DNA of 64,000 nucleotides, taken from contig NZ_LZLV01000005.1 in the NCBI RefSeq assembly GCF_001673405.1, positions 1 through 64,000 on the forward strand, read 5' to 3'. The translations under genes were made by a program, and so were the position numbers. Source of the DNA: Mycobacterium sp. 1245111.1. Its GTDB lineage: Bacteria; Actinomycetota; Actinomycetes; Mycobacteriales; Mycobacteriaceae. This document shows, piece by piece, positions 51,106-59,809 of this stretch. The first letter of the stretch is position 1; every line of letters starts with the position of its first letter. The notes beneath the pieces were generated by a model. The model saw only the letters and a list, made by a program, of their open reading frames with translations. It had not been told where the DNA came from and searched no databases.

Positions 51106-51173
51106 GGTCGCCACCTCCCAAACCATCGATCTCTGACTACTTAGCCATACAATCTATGTCTGAAGACACACGT

Positions 51174-51203
51174 TTTATACAACGCACCCAGTGACTCTCG
51201 CAA
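51174..51203 (-). promoter_or_regulatory. Sigma-A-like promoter reading into the short-ORF cluster
   Basis: On the minus strand TTGCGA (51198-51203) and TATAAA (51174-51179) are separated by 18 bases. The segment is clearly AT-richer than its surroundings. Transcription would start near 51167, giving a leader of about 60 bases before the 25-residue ORF. Confidence 0.55.
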
Positions 51204-51305
51204 GAACCTTCGGAGAATTTTTTTCAAAACTCTGGCCCTCACCGAGGCCCACTTCGGCCCTCCTCGGGGTTGAGGTCTGCGGCGTGGTGGGGGTTGGATG
51301 GCGGT

Positions 51306-51701
51306 ATGCAATTACCGCAACGGCTCGCCCGGTTCAACCGGCATGTAACCAACCCAATTCAGCGGATGTGGGCCGGCTGGGCCCCGTCCTTCGGCATCCT
51401 CGAGCACGTCGGACGGCGTTCCGGCAAGCCCTACCGCACCCCGTTGACGGTGTTCAATGCCGAGGTCGACGGAAAGCCGGGCGTGGCAATCCTGCTGAGC
51501 TACGGCCCGGACCGCGACTGGCTGAAGAACCTCAACGCGGCCGGCGGCGGGACGATGCGCCGCCACGGAAAGACATTCGGAGTCGCCAACCCGCGCACGG
51601 TCACCAAGGAGGAGGCGGCATCGCATGTCATCGGCGCGGGACGGCGGGTCTTTCCGAGAATCCCGTTCGAGCAGGCGGTGCTGCTGACCAAGACGGGCTA
51701 A
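51306..51701 (+). CDS. Ddn-like FDOR protein, Rv0523c-type
   Basis: 131 residues from ATG 51306, the length I recall for Rv0523c. Short split-barrel protein: RLARFNRHVTNPIQRMWAGW N-terminus, ILEHVGRRSGKPYRTPLTVF (GRRSGK phosphate region), ILLSYGPDRDWLKNLNAAGG, and a C-terminus ending FPRIPFEQAVLLTKTG. This is the nitroreductase-family deazaflavin-dependent group, probable F420 or flavin binding. Its stop overlaps that of the convergent permease by four bases. Confidence 0.88.
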   Translation: MQLPQRLARFNRHVTNPIQRMWAGWAPSFGILEHVGRRSGKPYRTPLTVFNAEVDGKPGVAILLSYGPDRDWLKNLNAAGGGTMRRHGKTFGVANPRTVTKEEAASHVIGAGRRVFPRIPFEQAVLLTKTG

Positions 51702-53050
51702 TCGGCCCGGGCCGCAACGCGTTTGGTGGCAAAGTACAGCGCGACGGTAACGGCCCAGGACAGCAGACTCAGCCAGAACTGCACGCGGGCGCTTGCGTCG
51801 AACGCCATCTGCACCAGCACCGCGGCGATCCCGGCTACGGTCAGGATCGACAGCACGGGGAAAAACCACATCGTGACGCGTAACTTCTCCGACGGCGTCC
51901 TGCGTCGTAACACGATCTGCGACAACGCAATCAGCAGATAGACCAGAAGCACGATCGCGCCCGACGAGTTGAGCAAGAATTGGAATACGGTGTTCGGCGC
52001 GACGCCGGCCATGATGACACACAGAAAGCCCACCATCGACGAGGTGACGATCGCGAGGTAGGGCACGCCACGGTCGCTGACCTTCAACATCCGAGCCGGC
52101 GCCTCGTGCTGCCCGGCCAGCACGAACAGCACTCGCGACGCGCTGTAAAGACCGGAGTTCAGGCACGACAGCACCGCGGTGAGCACCACCGCATTCATGA
52201 CGTGGTCGGCGCCGGGGATTCCCATCTGCTTCAGCGCACCGACAAACGGTGAGGAACCGGATTGCACTGTGTTCCAAGGCATCACGACCGTAAGCAGAAA
52301 GACCGAGCCAACGAAGAAGATCGCGATGCGGGCAGCCACCGCGTTGGTGGCCCGCTGGACCGCCTTTCCCGGGTCGGGCGTTTCGGCGGCCGCGATGGTG
52401 GCGATCTCCGCGCCGACCATCGAGAAGATCACCGTCACGATCGCACCGAATGCGCCGTGCAGTCCGTTGGGCAAGAACCCGCCGTGGGCATGCAGGTTGG
52501 AGAAGTCCGCGTGCCTATGCGGCCACAGCCCGAACGCGTACATCGTACCGAGCAGCAGGAACAGCACGATGCTCGCGACTTTGATTCCGGCGAACCAGAA
52601 TTCGAACTCGCCGTAGGACGACACCGAGAACAGGTTGGTCGCCGTCATCAACAGCATCAGGATCAGCGACAGCAGCCATAGCGGCGCGGGAAACCAGTAC
52701 GTGATGACCTTGGCCCCGGCCACCGCCTCGAAGCCGACGACGATCACCCAGTAGTACCAATACAGCCAGCCCACCGAGAATCCGGCCCAGCCGCCCAACG
52801 CTTCTCGCGCGTACTCCGCGAACGAACCGGTCGTGGGATTCGCGGCCGCCATCTCGCCGAGCATGCGCATCACCAGGATGATCAGCACGCCGCACAGCGC
52901 GTAGGTCAGGAATGCGGCGGGCCCGGCTTTGCCGATGACCACACCCGAGCCGACGAAGAAGCCGGCGCCGATGATGCCGCCGATGGCGATCATCATCAGC
53001 TGACGCTGCGAGAGCCGTTGGCTGAGTTGCGGTGTGGCACTCCCCGTCAT
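51698..53050 (-). CDS. gabP: APC-family amino acid permease (GabP/CycA-like)
   Basis: 450 residues from ATG 53050 (GTCATGACG context). Twelve transmembrane helices; first helix MMIAIGGIIGAGFFVGSGVVI with the APC GxG unwinding motif, ANPTTGSFAEYAREALGGWAGF, WYYWVIVVGFEAVAG, and SMVGAEIATIAAAETPDPGKAV in helix 6, then SASRVLFVLA. Amino-acid/proton symporter at the inner membrane. Annotated gabP at Rv0522; the actual substrate (GABA, alanine or other) is unproven. The TetR gene lies upstream on the same strand with 36 bp between. Confidence 0.92.
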   Translation of the reverse strand: MTGSATPQLSQRLSQRQLMMIAIGGIIGAGFFVGSGVVIGKAGPAAFLTYALCGVLIILVMRMLGEMAAANPTTGSFAEYAREALGGWAGFSVGWLYWYYWVIVVGFEAVAGAKVITYWFPAPLWLLSLILMLLMTATNLFSVSSYGEFEFWFAGIKVASIVLFLLLGTMYAFGLWPHRHADFSNLHAHGGFLPNGLHGAFGAIVTVIFSMVGAEIATIAAAETPDPGKAVQRATNAVAARIAIFFVGSVFLLTVVMPWNTVQSGSSPFVGALKQMGIPGADHVMNAVVLTAVLSCLNSGLYSASRVLFVLAGQHEAPARMLKVSDRGVPYLAIVTSSMVGFLCVIMAGVAPNTVFQFLLNSSGAIVLLVYLLIALSQIVLRRRTPSEKLRVTMWFFPVLSILTVAGIAAVLVQMAFDASARVQFWLSLLSWAVTVALYFATKRVAARAD

Positions 53051-53086
53051 GACCGGACGCTAACACCTAACGGGGCATCGCTCGAT

Positions 53087-53680
53087 TCAGACCGGCACGG
53101 CGCGCAGCGCGGCGGGCAGGCTGGGCAGGAAATGCGCGGTGGCAAATGCGCGGATGTCCTCGTCGTCGACGATCGGCTGGCGGCCCGGCAGCAACAACAG
53201 CATCGCCGCGTACCGCAGGATGGTGTCGGCCAGCTCGTCGACGGCGTCCGCGCCGATTCGCTCGGCGAACCCGTCCGGGAAAATCATTCGAAGCGCGGCA
53301 GCCATCCGCTCGACGGCGGCGCCCCAATGTTGGTGTGCCAACTCGATCATCAGGCCGGGCTCGTCGGCGAGCATCCGGGTCAGCACCCGGTGCTGGCGGA
53401 ACCGTACCATCGACAGCGTGAACGCCTCGACGTAGTAATTCGACTGCGGCCGACGGCTTTTCAGTTCATCGGCGATGTTGGCGAACAGGACCGCGTTCTC
53501 GCGATCGATGACCGCGGCGACCAACTCGTCGCGGTTGGCGAAGCGCCGGTAGATCGTGGTGCGGCTGACCCCGGCGCGCCGGGCTACGTCGTCGAGTGCG
53601 ACCCGGCGGAACCCGTGCTGCTGGAACTCGACGACAGCGGCGTCGAGGATGGCGTTGGTGGCCGCATCAACCCCGGGCAT
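53087..53680 (-). CDS. TetR-family regulator, partner of the MpaB-like gene
   Basis: 197 residues from ATG 53680, overlapping the end of the upstream oxygenase-like gene by 14 bases (TTG 53695 is an alternative). Helix-turn-helix: [45 protein letters not shown] (about 8-52). C-terminal helical domain with [20 protein letters not shown]. TetR plus MpaB/DUF2236 is a common mycobacterial pairing, and the regulator probably acts on the operator before the oxygenase gene. Confidence 0.92.
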   Translation of the reverse strand: MPGVDAATNAILDAAVVEFQQHGFRRVALDDVARRAGVSRTTIYRRFANRDELVAAVIDRENAVLFANIADELKSRRPQSNYYVEAFTLSMVRFRQHRVLTRMLADEPGLMIELAHQHWGAAVERMAAALRMIFPDGFAERIGADAVDELADTILRYAAMLLLLPGRQPIVDDEDIRAFATAHFLPSLPAALRAVPV

Positions 53681-54530
53681 AAGCCGCTCTGGCAAAACCG
53701 TTGTAGCGCAACCGCATTGGCAGATGGTTCCACAGCCAGTTCACCGGCCGTGACCGCCACATCGCGGCGAACCGCTGATAGCGGCGGTCCTGGCGGTCAC
53801 TCCAGGGCAGGCCGAGCAGTTCGCGGCCCCGCGGCGGCATCCCGCCGGTGGTCAGGAACGCCGCGATGGGGTTGAACACCGGCGCCACCAGGCGCCACGC
53901 CAGGGGCGACACACCTTTGGGCCTGGGAAACCCTTTAGTCACATATCCCACACCGTATTTCGCGGTCGGGTGGGCGACCATGACGCGGTCCATCATGTGA
54001 TCCCAGTACTTCTCGAACTCCCGGTAGTCGGCGGGCATCGGACGTTCGCTGACGCCGTAGCGGCGATACCACGTCTTCGACTCGAGGTAGATCTGCTCTT
54101 TCTCGGCGTAGGTCAGCCGCTTGACGAAGGTGTCGGCAAAGTAGAGGACCTGCTCGACAAAGGTGGCGTGCGCCCAGAAGTAGGTGTCGGGGTCGAGCGC
54201 GTGATACCGCTCCCCGCTCGGCATTTCGCCCTTGATCTGGTGGTGGAAGTCGCGGACCTGCAGACCGGTGTTGTCGTCGTCGGATCCGTAGACGGTTTGG
54301 AAGATCGGCGGCAGCGACCGCTTGATCCGCGCGGAGGTGTCGCTGAAGAACGCCGAATGGTCGAGCACTCCCTGCCCGAGCTCGGCCAGCATGTTCTGCA
54401 ACACCGCGGGTCGCGGGCCGATCAGGAACATCCGGTTGTCACCGAAGTAGCGCCAGACCAGCGATTGCGGCCCGAGCGGCAGGGCATCGGCGGTGGCATC
54501 GACGTCAGACGGCTCACGCAACTCGGTCAT
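53667..54530 (-). CDS. Oxygenase MpaB family (DUF2236) protein
   Basis: 287 residues from ATG 54530. [24 protein letters not shown] near the N-terminus, [39 protein letters not shown] and [27 protein letters not shown]; the histidines in these segments fit the haem-binding latex-oxygenase-like fold to which the family belongs. Substrate unknown. It is co-transcribed with the overlapping TetR gene, and an inverted repeat lies 10 bases upstream of its start. Confidence 0.88.
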   Translation of the reverse strand: MTELREPSDVDATADALPLGPQSLVWRYFGDNRMFLIGPRPAVLQNMLAELGQGVLDHSAFFSDTSARIKRSLPPIFQTVYGSDDDNTGLQVRDFHHQIKGEMPSGERYHALDPDTYFWAHATFVEQVLYFADTFVKRLTYAEKEQIYLESKTWYRRYGVSERPMPADYREFEKYWDHMMDRVMVAHPTAKYGVGYVTKGFPRPKGVSPLAWRLVAPVFNPIAAFLTTGGMPPRGRELLGLPWSDRQDRRYQRFAAMWRSRPVNWLWNHLPMRLRYNGFARAAYARG

Positions 54531-54539
54531 GTGGCACAG

Positions 54540-54565
54540 TGTTACAGATTTCGCACTTTGTAGCA
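54540..54565. promoter_or_regulatory. Inverted repeat TGTTACA-N12-TGTAGCA upstream of the MpaB-like gene
   Basis: Seven-base arms at 54540-54546 and 54559-54565 match at six of seven positions, just before the start of the oxygenase/TetR unit. A reasonable TetR operator candidate. Confidence 0.45.
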
Positions 54566-54576
54566 AGGGGGGTCGA

Positions 54577-55263
54577 TCAGTGACCGCGGACAGCGACCAC
54601 CGCCTGGTTCAGCAGGTCTTCGAGACGGGCCGGGTCGGCTTTGCCGCCGACGGCGATCTCGACCCGGTCGCTGAGCTCGGCACGAAAAGTGGTTTCGTCC
54701 TCCACCTTCGGCCCCTGCGGGGTCGTCAGGTTTATGTGCGTCTTGGTACCGGTGGTCTTCACCCCTGCGATCGGTGGACCGGGAATCCGATCGGCGGTGC
54801 CCTTCAACTTGTCAGGGACGGTGAACGTGACGCGATCACAGCCGGCAACCTCAGGGGGATCCGTGACGGGCGCCGGCGCCTCCACGGCCATGATCACTAT
54901 CTCTTGCGGTTTGCGGACTGCCACACCTTGGACCTGGCTACCCGCGACGAGGTGCGTCGACTTCGATAGCAACGCGCCGCACTGCGGCGGGTCGTACACG
55001 AACTCTTTTCGCATACCGGCCAGGTGGTCAGCCTCGTCTTGATTGACGGTGGTGTGCGGAATCGGAGTGGCCTCATTCTCCGGCGGGAGTTTGAGCCCAA
55101 CCTGGTCGATCCGGGATATGTCGAAGCCGCCGGGCAGCTCTGACGTCGAGGTCGATGACGAGCTCTGTGTCGCGGACTTGCCGCCTGATCCACATCCGGC
55201 AAGTCCGGAAGCGACGGTGGCGCCAAGTAACAGGGTGACAGCGGCTCGGTCCCAGGTGTTCAT
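54577..55263 (-). CDS. Lipoprotein of unknown function
   Basis: 228 residues from ATG 55263. Lipoprotein signal: hydrophobic AAVTLLLGATVASG then lipobox LAGC (C24), followed by a serine-rich linker (SATQSSSSTSTSEL). The mature domain has two alpha/beta-like halves: FDISRIDQVGLKLPPENEA and FVYDPPQCGALL, then IVIMAVEAPAPV and TTFRAELSDRVEIAVGGKAD, with two internal cysteines. It resembles mycobacterial DUF5642/LpqN-like lipoproteins, but I cannot place it firmly. Anchored to the outer face of the membrane. Confidence 0.82.
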   Translation of the reverse strand: MNTWDRAAVTLLLGATVASGLAGCGSGGKSATQSSSSTSTSELPGGFDISRIDQVGLKLPPENEATPIPHTTVNQDEADHLAGMRKEFVYDPPQCGALLSKSTHLVAGSQVQGVAVRKPQEIVIMAVEAPAPVTDPPEVAGCDRVTFTVPDKLKGTADRIPGPPIAGVKTTGTKTHINLTTPQGPKVEDETTFRAELSDRVEIAVGGKADPARLEDLLNQAVVAVRGH

Positions 55264-55384
55264 GGGCCGAGGCTAACAGTGAGACCTGGCAGGCAATCGG
55301 GGAAAGTTAACACCTTGATTACGGAAGGCCATCGATCCGGCGCGGACGGGTCCGCGGCGCTGCTCAGGCGGCAATATATGCCTC

Positions 55385-56260
55385 GTGCCTGACCTGTCAC
55401 GCCGTGCTGCTCTGCGCCTCGGTGTCGGTGCCGTTGCGGGGGCGACGGGAATCTGGTCGTTCGGCGCCCTAGTCGACCCGACGCAGGTGCCGGCCGACCC
55501 GAGCCCCTTCGAGCCCGCGGCGCCGGTGTCCCCGCCACCACCCGTCGCCGCACCAACTCCGTTGCCGACCAAGGTTTCTGGCTCGTTCGTATCGGCCGCG
55601 CGCGGCGGCGTGCTGACCAACTACATCATCGCCCGGCCGCCCGGCATCACCGGCCCGCTGCGCCCGGTGATCGCGTTGCACGGCGTGCGCGGCAGCGCCA
55701 AACAGGTGATGAGCTTCGGCGTCGAGCAGGCGCTCGCCGAGTTGGTCAAGGCGGGCCGGCCACCGTTCGCGGTGGTCGCGGTCGACGGCGGCGACACCTA
55801 CTGGCATCGGCGGGCCGGCGGCGAGGATGCGGGTTCGATGGTGCTCAACGAGCTGATCCCGATGCTGTCGACGATGAGCCTGGATATCACCCGGGTGGGT
55901 TTCATCGGTTGGTCGATGGGCGGCTACGGCGCGCTGCTGCTGGGCGCCCGGCTGGGTCCGGCGCGCACCGCCGGGATCTGCGCGGTCAGCCCGGCGCTGT
56001 ATCAGTCCTACACCGCCAGCACACTCGGCGCGTTCGACAGCTACGACGACTGGACGCGCAACACGGTCTTCGGATTGCCTGCGCTGGCGTCGATTCCGCT
56101 GCGGATCGACTGCGGCAACGACGACCGCTTCGCGCCCGCCACCCACCAGTTCATCGGCCAACTCCACACGCCGCCCGCGGGCGGATTCACCCCCGGCGGA
56201 CACGACGAGGCGTACTGGTGTCAGCAGCTGCCGGGCGAGCTCGCCTGGCTGGCGTCCTGA
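55385..56260 (+). CDS. Tat-exported esterase-D-type alpha/beta hydrolase, Rv0519c-like
   Basis: 291 residues from GTG 55385. A twin-arginine signal (DLSRRAALRLGVGAVAG) leads into a proline-rich linker (APVSPPPPVAAPTPLP, about 48-65). Hydrolase core: PVIALHGVRGSAKQVMSFG, AVDGGDTYWHRRAGGED, nucleophile in IGWSMGGYGALLLG (near 178), acid in IDCGNDDRFAP and histidine in GGHDEAYW. The feruloyl-esterase/Ag85-like fold suggests an extracytoplasmic acyl hydrolase or transferase; substrate unknown. Convergent with the P-ATPase gene, separated by one base. Confidence 0.88.
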   Translation: MPDLSRRAALRLGVGAVAGATGIWSFGALVDPTQVPADPSPFEPAAPVSPPPPVAAPTPLPTKVSGSFVSAARGGVLTNYIIARPPGITGPLRPVIALHGVRGSAKQVMSFGVEQALAELVKAGRPPFAVVAVDGGDTYWHRRAGGEDAGSMVLNELIPMLSTMSLDITRVGFIGWSMGGYGALLLGARLGPARTAGICAVSPALYQSYTASTLGAFDSYDDWTRNTVFGLPALASIPLRIDCGNDDRFAPATHQFIGQLHTPPAGGFTPGGHDEAYWCQQLPGELAWLAS

Positions 56261-56261
56261 T

Positions 56262-58376
56262 CTAGTCCTGAAACTGTTTGAGCCGCAGGCTGTTTGTCAC
56301 CACCAGCAGCGACGAGCAGGCCATCGCCGCACCGGAGATCATCGGGTTGAGCCAACCCAGCGCCGCGAGCGGGATTGCCGCCGCGTTGTAGGCGAACGCC
56401 CAGAACAGGTTCATCCGGATCGTCCGCAGCGTGCGCGCCGACAGGCGCAGCGCGGTCGGCACGGTGTGCACCTCGGTGCGCATCAGCGTGAGATCGCCCG
56501 CGTCGATCGCGGCGTCGGCGCCGCCGCCCATCGCCATGCCGATATCGGCGACCGCCAATGCGACCGAGTCGTTGACGCCATCGCCGACCATGGCCACGGT
56601 TCGGCCGCGAGCCTGCAAATCCCTGACGGCGTCGGCCTTTTCGGTGGGCAGCAGCCCGGCGATCACGTTGCCGGGCGCGATGCCGAGCTGCTCTGCGACG
56701 TGTCGGGCCACCGTCGCGCTGTCGCCGGTGAGCAGCATCGGGGTGATGCCCATCGCGGTCAGTTCGGCGATCGCCGCGGCGCTGTCGGGCTTGACCTGAT
56801 CGGCCAGCGTGATCACGCCACGCACCTGCCCGCCCCACGTCACCTGCACCGCCGTCTGCCGGGCCGGTGCCAGCAGGTCGACGCCGGCCAGCGACCCGGC
56901 CCGCGACACCGCGACCTCGACGCCGTCGACCACGCCGACCACTCCGACACCGGGGCCGCTGACGAATTGACTTGGGCCGCTGCCGATCTCGAGCCCGCGC
57001 TGGCGGGCGGCCGCGACGATCGCCGTGGCCACCGGATGCTCGGACGCCGACTCGACCGCGGCCGCGCGGGCCAGCACCAGGTCGGCGTCTTCACCAGCCC
57101 GGGCGTCGACGTCGTGGACGGTCATGACGCCGGTGGTCAGGGTTCCGGTCTTGTCGAAGACGACGGTGTCGACGCCCTCGATGGTTTCCAACAGCTTCGG
57201 GTCTTTGATCAAGATGCCCAGCTGAGCGCCGCGGCCGGTGCCGACCAGAATCGCGGTCGGGGTGGCCAGCCCGAGCGCGCACGGGCAGGCGACGACCAAC
57301 ACCGCGACGGCCGCGGTGAACGCCGACGCCGCCGGCTGTCCGGTCAGCAGCCAGCCCGCCATCGTCACCGCCGCGATCAGCAGCACGGCCGGGACGAAGA
57401 TCGCCGCGACCCGGTCGGCCATCCGCTGGACGGGGGCCTTGCCGTTCTGAGCGTCGCTGACCAGCTTGGCCATTCGGGCCAGCTGAGTGTCGGCGCCCAC
57501 CCTGACCGCGCGCACCAGCAGCCGGCCGTGGGTGTTCAGCGAACCACCGACCACGGTGTCGCCCGTCGTCACGTCGACCGGTACCGGCTCGCCCGTCATC
57601 GCCGAGGTGTCCAAAGCCGTTGCGCCGTCGACGATTACACCATCGGCGGCGACCCGCTCCCCCGGTCGCACCACCACGACGTCGCCGACCTGGAGCTGCG
57701 CGACCGGCACCCGAACCTCGTTGCCGTCCCGCAGCACCGCCGCGTCCTTGGCACCCAGGCTCAACAGCGAGCGCAGCGCCGCTCCCGAGGCGCGCTTGGC
57801 GCGCGCCTCGGCGTAGTGACCGGCCAGCTGAAACACCGTGACCGCGGCGGCGACTTCGAAGTAGATCGGGCCCGCTCCGCGCAGGACCGCGGCGGTCGAC
57901 CAGAGGTAGGCGGCGAGCGTCCCCAACGAGACCAGGGTGTCCATCGTCGACGTGCGATGCCGAAGGCCGAGCAGCGCCGCGTGGTGGAACGGATAGCCGC
58001 CCCACGCGACCACGGGCGTTGTCAGCGCCAGCGTCAACCACTGCCAGCCGGTGAACTGCCACCCCATCACCATCGACACGGCGACAACGGGGATCGCCAG
58101 CAGCGTGGATCCGATCAGCCGAGGGCGCAGCTCGTCGTGCGGGGCGTCGCCGGACGGCCCGAACGGGTCGACGACCACCGAAGCCTGATAACCCGTCGAC
58201 TCGACCGCGCGGATCAGGTCACCCGCAGAGACGGCGGGCTCGTGCTGGACGTGGGCCCGTTCGAGCGCAAAATTCACCGCGGCTCGCACGCCGTCGAGCC
58301 GGTTCAGCGCGCCTTCGATGCGGACGGCACAGGACCCGCAGCTCATGCCGCGCAGGTCGAGATCGGTGGTGGTCAT
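56262..58376 (-). CDS. Heavy-metal (Cu+-type) P1B-ATPase
   Basis: 704 residues from ATG 58376, overlapping the small membrane-protein stop (ATGA). N-terminal metal-binding domain with LRGMSCGSCAVRIEGAL (CxxC at 13-16), eight transmembrane helices, actuator MTGEPVPV, the P1B-1 membrane motif VACPCALGLATP (CPC at 364-366), phosphorylation site DKTGTLT (D408), SEHPVATAI and VAMVGDGVNDSVAL. CPC and CxxC indicate Cu+ or Ag+ export. Resembles CtpA/CtpB/CtpV; which one cannot be decided by eye. No metal-responsive regulator is adjacent. Confidence 0.93.
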   Translation of the reverse strand: MTTTDLDLRGMSCGSCAVRIEGALNRLDGVRAAVNFALERAHVQHEPAVSAGDLIRAVESTGYQASVVVDPFGPSGDAPHDELRPRLIGSTLLAIPVVAVSMVMGWQFTGWQWLTLALTTPVVAWGGYPFHHAALLGLRHRTSTMDTLVSLGTLAAYLWSTAAVLRGAGPIYFEVAAAVTVFQLAGHYAEARAKRASGAALRSLLSLGAKDAAVLRDGNEVRVPVAQLQVGDVVVVRPGERVAADGVIVDGATALDTSAMTGEPVPVDVTTGDTVVGGSLNTHGRLLVRAVRVGADTQLARMAKLVSDAQNGKAPVQRMADRVAAIFVPAVLLIAAVTMAGWLLTGQPAASAFTAAVAVLVVACPCALGLATPTAILVGTGRGAQLGILIKDPKLLETIEGVDTVVFDKTGTLTTGVMTVHDVDARAGEDADLVLARAAAVESASEHPVATAIVAAARQRGLEIGSGPSQFVSGPGVGVVGVVDGVEVAVSRAGSLAGVDLLAPARQTAVQVTWGGQVRGVITLADQVKPDSAAAIAELTAMGITPMLLTGDSATVARHVAEQLGIAPGNVIAGLLPTEKADAVRDLQARGRTVAMVGDGVNDSVALAVADIGMAMGGGADAAIDAGDLTLMRTEVHTVPTALRLSARTLRTIRMNLFWAFAYNAAAIPLAALGWLNPMISGAAMACSSLLVVTNSLRLKQFQD

Positions 58377-58624
58377 GCCAGTGCGGCGCGGCCGGTTCGC
58401 CGCAGTCGGGCGACGCCGACCACCGCCAGCATCCCGGCGGCCGCCGCGAGCAGCAGGGTCAGTAGCAGCATCGACGGGTCGTACACGACTGACGTGGTGG
58501 CCGGCTGGTCCTTGAGTACGGGCGCGACCTCCACGGTGGTGCGCACCGCCGACCAGCTCGCTGCGCAACCCGCCACCGCGGCGCAGGCCAACAGCAGCTC
58601 GACGACCGCACGGAAACGTGCCAT
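58373..58624 (-). CDS. Small two-helix membrane protein co-translated with the P-ATPase
   Basis: 83 residues from ATG 58624 (GTG 58627 also possible); start and stop overlap its neighbours by one and four bases. First helix about 6-24 (VVELLLACAAVAGCAASW), a short extracytoplasmic loop (VEVAPVLKDQPATTSVVYDP), second helix about 50-72, basic end. Same place as Rv0514-type genes. Possibly an accessory of the transporter. Confidence 0.82.
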   Translation of the reverse strand: MARFRAVVELLLACAAVAGCAASWSAVRTTVEVAPVLKDQPATTSVVYDPSMLLLTLLLAAAAGMLAVVGVARLRRTGRAALA

Positions 58625-59172
58625 CACCAGCGTGAATTCTCGTCAGTGCCGTCTGGCGGCTCGTAGGGCCCGACCCGCTCTTCGACCAGCGGGGTGAGCG
58701 CATTGCGCAGGTGACGGTGTCGCCGCGCCCAGGCCTGGGCGGTGCGGCCGCCGGTGAGCCGCAGCCCGATGCCGGTGCGGCCCTTGGGCACCCCAACCAG
58801 CTCGCCGAGCGCGCGGGCGGACTGCCAGCGTTCCACGTCCTTCGGCTGCGTCAGCGGGCTGCCCGGTTCGGGGTACACCTTGACGATTTCGGACACCCTG
58901 ATCGTCTCGGTGCCTTGGCGCAGCGTCTGCGGGGTCAGCACCACCGAGGTGTGGATGCGCGCCGCTTTGACTTGCAGCGCAATGAAACTCGTCATCACCA
59001 CCAGGAAGAACGCCGGGATCGAGATTTGCCACCCCATGCCATTGGATTTCTCGATCCACAGCATGATCCCGGCCGAGATCGGGCCGGCCAGCACCCAGTA
59101 CCAGCTGGCGCCGACCTCCCGGAAGATCGGCGCTGCCTCGGTGTCGGTGTCGGCAGTCACGCCCTTCATCAT
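58624..59172 (-). CDS. DUF3093 membrane protein, Rv0513-like
   Basis: 182 residues from ATG 59172 (the next ATG or GTG 59160 are alternatives). After a short acidic N-terminus, two adjacent hydrophobic helices (about 22-40 and 47-65), then a cytosolic domain: IHTSVVLTPQTLRQGTETIR, VSEIVKVYPEP, QSARALGELVGVPKGRTGIG and ARRHRHLRNALTPLV. This is the DUF3093 pattern (PH-like). Rv0513 is recalled with the same length beside hemB. Function unknown; it heads the three-gene unit with the copper-type ATPase. Confidence 0.87.
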   Translation of the reverse strand: MMKGVTADTDTEAAPIFREVGASWYWVLAGPISAGIMLWIEKSNGMGWQISIPAFFLVVMTSFIALQVKAARIHTSVVLTPQTLRQGTETIRVSEIVKVYPEPGSPLTQPKDVERWQSARALGELVGVPKGRTGIGLRLTGGRTAQAWARRHRHLRNALTPLVEERVGPYEPPDGTDENSRW

Positions 59173-59223
59173 CCCTTGCCGGATCGGTGGCCGAACCACC
59201 TGGGGTCTTCACCGCCCGCGGTG

Positions 59224-59808
59224 CTACGGCGTGGGCGTCGGGGGGGTGTCCCAGGGGCCGGGGCCCGGCGCCGCGTGGTGGCATCCCGTCTGGCCCTCGA
59301 CCGTCATCAGCGGAGGCACCGGGGTGGTCGGGGTGCCGATGGTGAGCCGCAGGCTCCCGTGCTCACGCGGCAGCTGCCCACTCACCGATTGACCTCTCGT
59401 CACGTCGATCTTCTCGGCGTGGTGGGCCCGCAGGACGTCGGCGGCCGCCGCGACCACGGCCTCCCGGTCGGCGGGCGACGACGGCGCGGGCGTGTCGTAG
59501 TGCGGAATCTGATAGACGGCGCCGCTGAGGAAGGTGAACGGCGCGTCGCAGCCGGCCTGCCCGCCGTGGGTGACCGCCGACCACCGGGCCTGCGGATAGG
59601 CCCGCTGCACGGCATCCCGCATTTTCGCGGCGACCGCGATCAGGTCGTTGGCGGCATCCTGCAGCGAATCGCGTTGGCCGAGTTGGTTTTCCAGTGGTGT
59701 GGCGGATGGCTGGCCCGGACGCGGCCACGGGTAGGGGTCGTAGTGGCAGCCCGACAGCAACGCCGCGGCAACGACGGTGGTCGCCGCGAGCGACCGGCCA
59801 GACGTCAT
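59224..59808 (-). CDS. lppV: LppV-like lipoprotein
   Basis: 194 residues from ATG 59808, one base after the stop of the upstream hydrolase gene. Lipoprotein signal ATTVVAAALLSGC (lipobox LSGC, C21). Mature part with two cysteines (HGGQAGCDAPF, GQTGCHHA), SLQDAANDLIAVAAKMRDAVQ helix, and proline-rich end TPTTPVPPL. Together with the two genes upstream it matches the M. tuberculosis set Rv2796c (lppV), Rv2797c, Rv2798c as recalled. Function unknown. Confidence 0.82.
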   Translation of the reverse strand: MTSGRSLAATTVVAAALLSGCHYDPYPWPRPGQPSATPLENQLGQRDSLQDAANDLIAVAAKMRDAVQRAYPQARWSAVTHGGQAGCDAPFTFLSGAVYQIPHYDTPAPSSPADREAVVAAAADVLRAHHAEKIDVTRGQSVSGQLPREHGSLRLTIGTPTTPVPPLMTVEGQTGCHHAAPGPGPWDTPPTPTP

Positions 59809-59809
59809 C

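Noticed and set aside
56466-58697. 743-codon plus-strand open frame
   Set aside because: Antisense to the P-type ATPase, whose motifs are complete; the long frame results from GC-rich third positions.
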